From positions 1 to 16,788 of the forward strand of contig JAKFWE010000469.1 of NCBI GenBank assembly GCA_021732895.1: a stretch of DNA of 16,788 nt, in the 5' to 3' direction. The notes under the pieces were generated by a model. The model saw nothing but the letters and a program-made list of their open reading frames with translations. It made no database searches and had not been told where the DNA came from. The position numbers and the translations under genes are program-made. The DNA comes from Allobosea sp. GTDB lineage: Bacteria; Pseudomonadota; Alphaproteobacteria; Rhizobiales; Beijerinckiaceae. This document shows, piece by piece, positions 15,300 through 16,788 of the stretch. The first letter of the stretch is position 1; each line of letters starts with the position of its first letter.

Positions 15300-16415
15300 A
15301 TGAGCCGCCACGCGCGCATCGCCTTCCACACCACGCTGAACGCTTTCGAAGATCACGGCATATCCGGCGATCGTCGCATGGCGCGACAACTGGTCGATGC
15401 GCTGCGCCGGCTCGGCCACGCCGTCGAGCCGACGCTGTCGCCGCGAACCTGGATGGCCGCGCCCGACGGCTTCGCGGCGCATCGCGCCGGAGCCGCGGCG
15501 CATGCCGAGGCGCTGCTGGCGCATTGGGCGAGGACGGGCTCGCCGCCGACGCTCTGGTTCAGCTACCACAACTATTACAGGGCCCCCGATCTGCTCGGCC
15601 CCTGCCTCGCGGCGCAACTGGACATTCCCTACGTCATCGCCGAGGCGAGCGACGCGGTCCGTCGCATGGACGGTCCCTGGGCCGCGCAGGCCATCTGCGC
15701 GCGCGCCGGGATCGCGGCGGCGGATCTGCATTTCTGCTTCACGGCGCGGGACCGGGACGGTGTCGCGCCGTGGCTGAAGCCCGGCGCGAGGGCGATCGAC
15801 CTGCCGCCGTTTCTCGACGGTCAGGCGAGCGCGAAGCGGCCGGTCGGCCCCCGCGGCGACGGGCCGCCCGGTCTCGTCGCGGTCGCGATGATGCGGCCCG
15901 GCAACAAGGCTGAAAGCTACCTGGCGCTCGCCGGCGCGCTGGCGCGGCTGGTCGATCTGCCCTGGAGGTTGACCCTGATCGGCGATGGCGCGATGCGCCG
16001 CGAGATCGAAGCGGCCTATGCCGGCTTCGCGCCGGGGCGTGTGATCTGGCGCGGCGCGCTCGACCGGGGCGAGATCGCCGCCGCCTTCGCCGGGAACGAC
16101 GTTTTCGTCTGGCCCGGGCTGCGCGAGGCCTATGGGCTGGTCTATCTCGAGGCGCAGGCGGCAGGCCTGCCGGTCGTCGCCTTCGACAGCGGCGGCGTCC
16201 CGGCGACCGTCCGGCCCGGCGAGACGGCGCTGCTCGTTCCAGAGGCCGACGAGGCCGCCTTCGCGCAGGCGCTCCGGCGTCTGCTCGGTGACGCGAGCCT
16301 GCGCGGCAAGATGAGCGCGGCGGCGCAGGCCTTCGTGCGCGAAGAGCGCCGGAGCGATCACGCCATGGTCATCCTCGCGCAAGGTCTGGCGCACGTTCTG
16401 GCGCGCCGGCCATGA
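15300..16415 (+). CDS. Glycosyltransferase family 4
   Basis: This 371-residue GT-B glycosyltransferase probably transfers a sugar in surface-glycan synthesis. The acceptor half starts RIAFHTTLNAFEDHGISGDR. The donor half has GLVAVAMMRPGNKAESYLAL (about 191-210), WRLTLIGDGAMRREIE and the E-x7-E motif in GLREAYGLVYLEAQAAGLPV (E276 and E284). All expected elements are intact. It starts 13 bases after the permease stop with GAGG about eleven bases before the ATG, so it is likely co-transcribed with the importer. An in-frame ATG at 15252, inside the permease gene, is less likely. Its stop overlaps the next gene's start (ATGA). An imperfect copy of positions 16048-16129 within it reappears at the end of the window. 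Confidence 0.9.
   Translation: MSRHARIAFHTTLNAFEDHGISGDRRMARQLVDALRRLGHAVEPTLSPRTWMAAPDGFAAHRAGAAAHAEALLAHWARTGSPPTLWFSYHNYYRAPDLLGPCLAAQLDIPYVIAEASDAVRRMDGPWAAQAICARAGIAAADLHFCFTARDRDGVAPWLKPGARAIDLPPFLDGQASAKRPVGPRGDGPPGLVAVAMMRPGNKAESYLALAGALARLVDLPWRLTLIGDGAMRREIEAAYAGFAPGRVIWRGALDRGEIAAAFAGNDVFVWPGLREAYGLVYLEAQAAGLPVVAFDSGGVPATVRPGETALLVPEADEAAFAQALRRLLGDASLRGKMSAAAQAFVREERRSDHAMVILAQGLAHVLARRP
16048..16129 (+). repeat. First copy of an 82-bp direct repeat (inside the glycosyltransferase gene)
   Basis: This segment encodes about GALDRGEIAAAFAGNDVFVWP in the glycosyltransferase reading frame. It recurs at 16706-16788, identical except for what reads as one extra C. As part of an intact, conserved domain this is the original copy. 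Confidence 0.9.
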
Positions 16416-16788
16416 GCGCGGACCTGTGGGGCGCCCTCCATCGGGAACTCGATTTGTGGAGCCGTGACGGACGCGTGGTCCGGCTCTGGCTGCGCGACGA
16501 CGACGCGGTCGCGCCGAGCGCGGCGCTCGACCGGCTGGTCGGCGTCGCGGAGCGGTTCGCCGCCCCCGTGCTGCTGGCGGTGATTCCGTTCCTCGCCCGC
16601 CCCGAACTGGCGGGCGTGCTGGCGCGCGCGCCGCTGCTCGTCCCGTGCCAGCACGGGGCATGGCACGCCAACCATGCGCCGGCAGGCGAAAAAAAGGCCG
16701 AGTTCGGGCGCGGCGCGCTCGACCGGGGCGAGATCGCCGCCGCCTTCGCCGGGAACGACGTTTTCGTCTGGCCCGGGCTGCGCGAGGC
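16412..16788 (+). CDS. Polysaccharide-deacetylase-like protein, partial and damaged at the window edge
   Basis: The first 99 residues look like a member of the NodB-type polysaccharide deacetylase superfamily often found beside glycosyltransferases. The segment RLWLRDDDAVAPS (about 24-36) supplies the metal-site acidic residues, then VLLAVIPFLARPEL and LVPCQHGAWHANHAPAGEKK (about 76-95) with clustered His. After EFG at residue 99 (about 16705) the sequence changes into a near-copy of the upstream glycosyltransferase gene and no longer looks like this family. The true gene would be about 250 residues, and the rest is absent here. The start overlaps the upstream stop by four bases, with no clear ribosome site. 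The role would be removing acetyl groups from a glycan, by inference from family and context. Confidence 0.6.
   Translation, partial: MSADLWGALHRELDLWSRDGRVVRLWLRDDDAVAPSAALDRLVGVAERFAAPVLLAVIPFLARPELAGVLARAPLLVPCQHGAWHANHAPAGEKKAEFGRGALDRGEIAAAFAGNDVFVWPGLRE
16706..16788 (+). repeat. Second copy of the direct repeat, running to the window end
   Basis: This 83-base near-copy of 16048-16129 begins abruptly inside the deacetylase-like gene and reaches the last base. One additional C in a C-run (16737-16741 region) shifts its frame relative to the original. Placement exactly at the end suggests a contig-end assembly artefact; a real tandem rearrangement is possible. Confidence 0.85.

Noticed and set aside
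9103..15334. Long minus-strand frames opposite the importer operon (9103-11040, 11667-13688, 13784-15334)
   Set aside because: They are His/Arg/Asp-rich antisense shadows of well-supported plus-strand genes.
1..16788. tRNA, rRNA, CRISPR arrays, insertion sequences, phage genes or defence genes
   Set aside because: I searched both strands by eye and saw no cloverleaf, regular repeat-spacer pattern, transposase or terminal inverted repeats.

Overview
The window is GC-rich and densely packed, with short or negative gene spacing (ATGA, GTGA and TGATG overlaps). With the aerobic-type cobaltochelatase subunit CobS at the left edge, this points to an alphaproteobacterium, probably Hyphomicrobiales (Bosea/Bradyrhizobium-like). 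That placement is inferred from style and gene families, not from a marker gene. The window's right end looks like a contig end or a damaged junction.

Layout, left to right: (1) the N-terminal part of cobS on the minus strand. (2) A minus-strand run from 8885 down to 607. It begins with an ABC exporter-like protein (6147-8885), then a stand-alone cyclic-nucleotide-binding domain (5701-6150) and a membrane [2Fe-2S]/class III cyclase-like protein (3765-5684). After a 109-bp gap come a SAM-methyltransferase-like protein (2993-3655), a family 4 glycosyltransferase (1749-2996) and a GT28-like glycosyltransferase (607-1752). (3) A 328-bp divergent intergenic region (8886-9213) with a good promoter match facing right and a 10-bp inverted repeat. 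(4) A plus-strand operon: dual-ATPase oligopeptide-type importer (9214-11085), Tat-exported solute-binding protein (11085-13103), two permeases (13107-14108, 14105-15286), a second family 4 glycosyltransferase (15300-16415) and a truncated polysaccharide-deacetylase-like gene (16412 to the edge).

The most interesting part is the first half of the minus-strand run. All three proteins keep a recognisable signalling or transport fold but lack family-defining residues. The ABC protein has no intact Walker A, signature or catalytic Glu. The nucleotide-binding domain lacks the phosphate-contacting Arg. The cyclase keeps both metal Asp residues but has Ser, Met and Gln where the substrate Lys, transition-state Asn and Arg are expected. 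It is fused to a His-rich membrane domain and a ferredoxin domain. I read this as a candidate redox-sensing module built of pseudo-enzymes next to surface-glycan genes. The function is inferred, not shown.

Two otherwise intact minus-strand genes each carry one in-frame stop (TAA at 1438-1440, TAG at 7437-7439). Both can be explained by a G-to-T change in a Glu codon. The last 83 bases of the window repeat part of the upstream glycosyltransferase gene and overwrite the deacetylase reading frame. These may be real gene decay or sequence/assembly error, so the broken genes should be read with that in mind.
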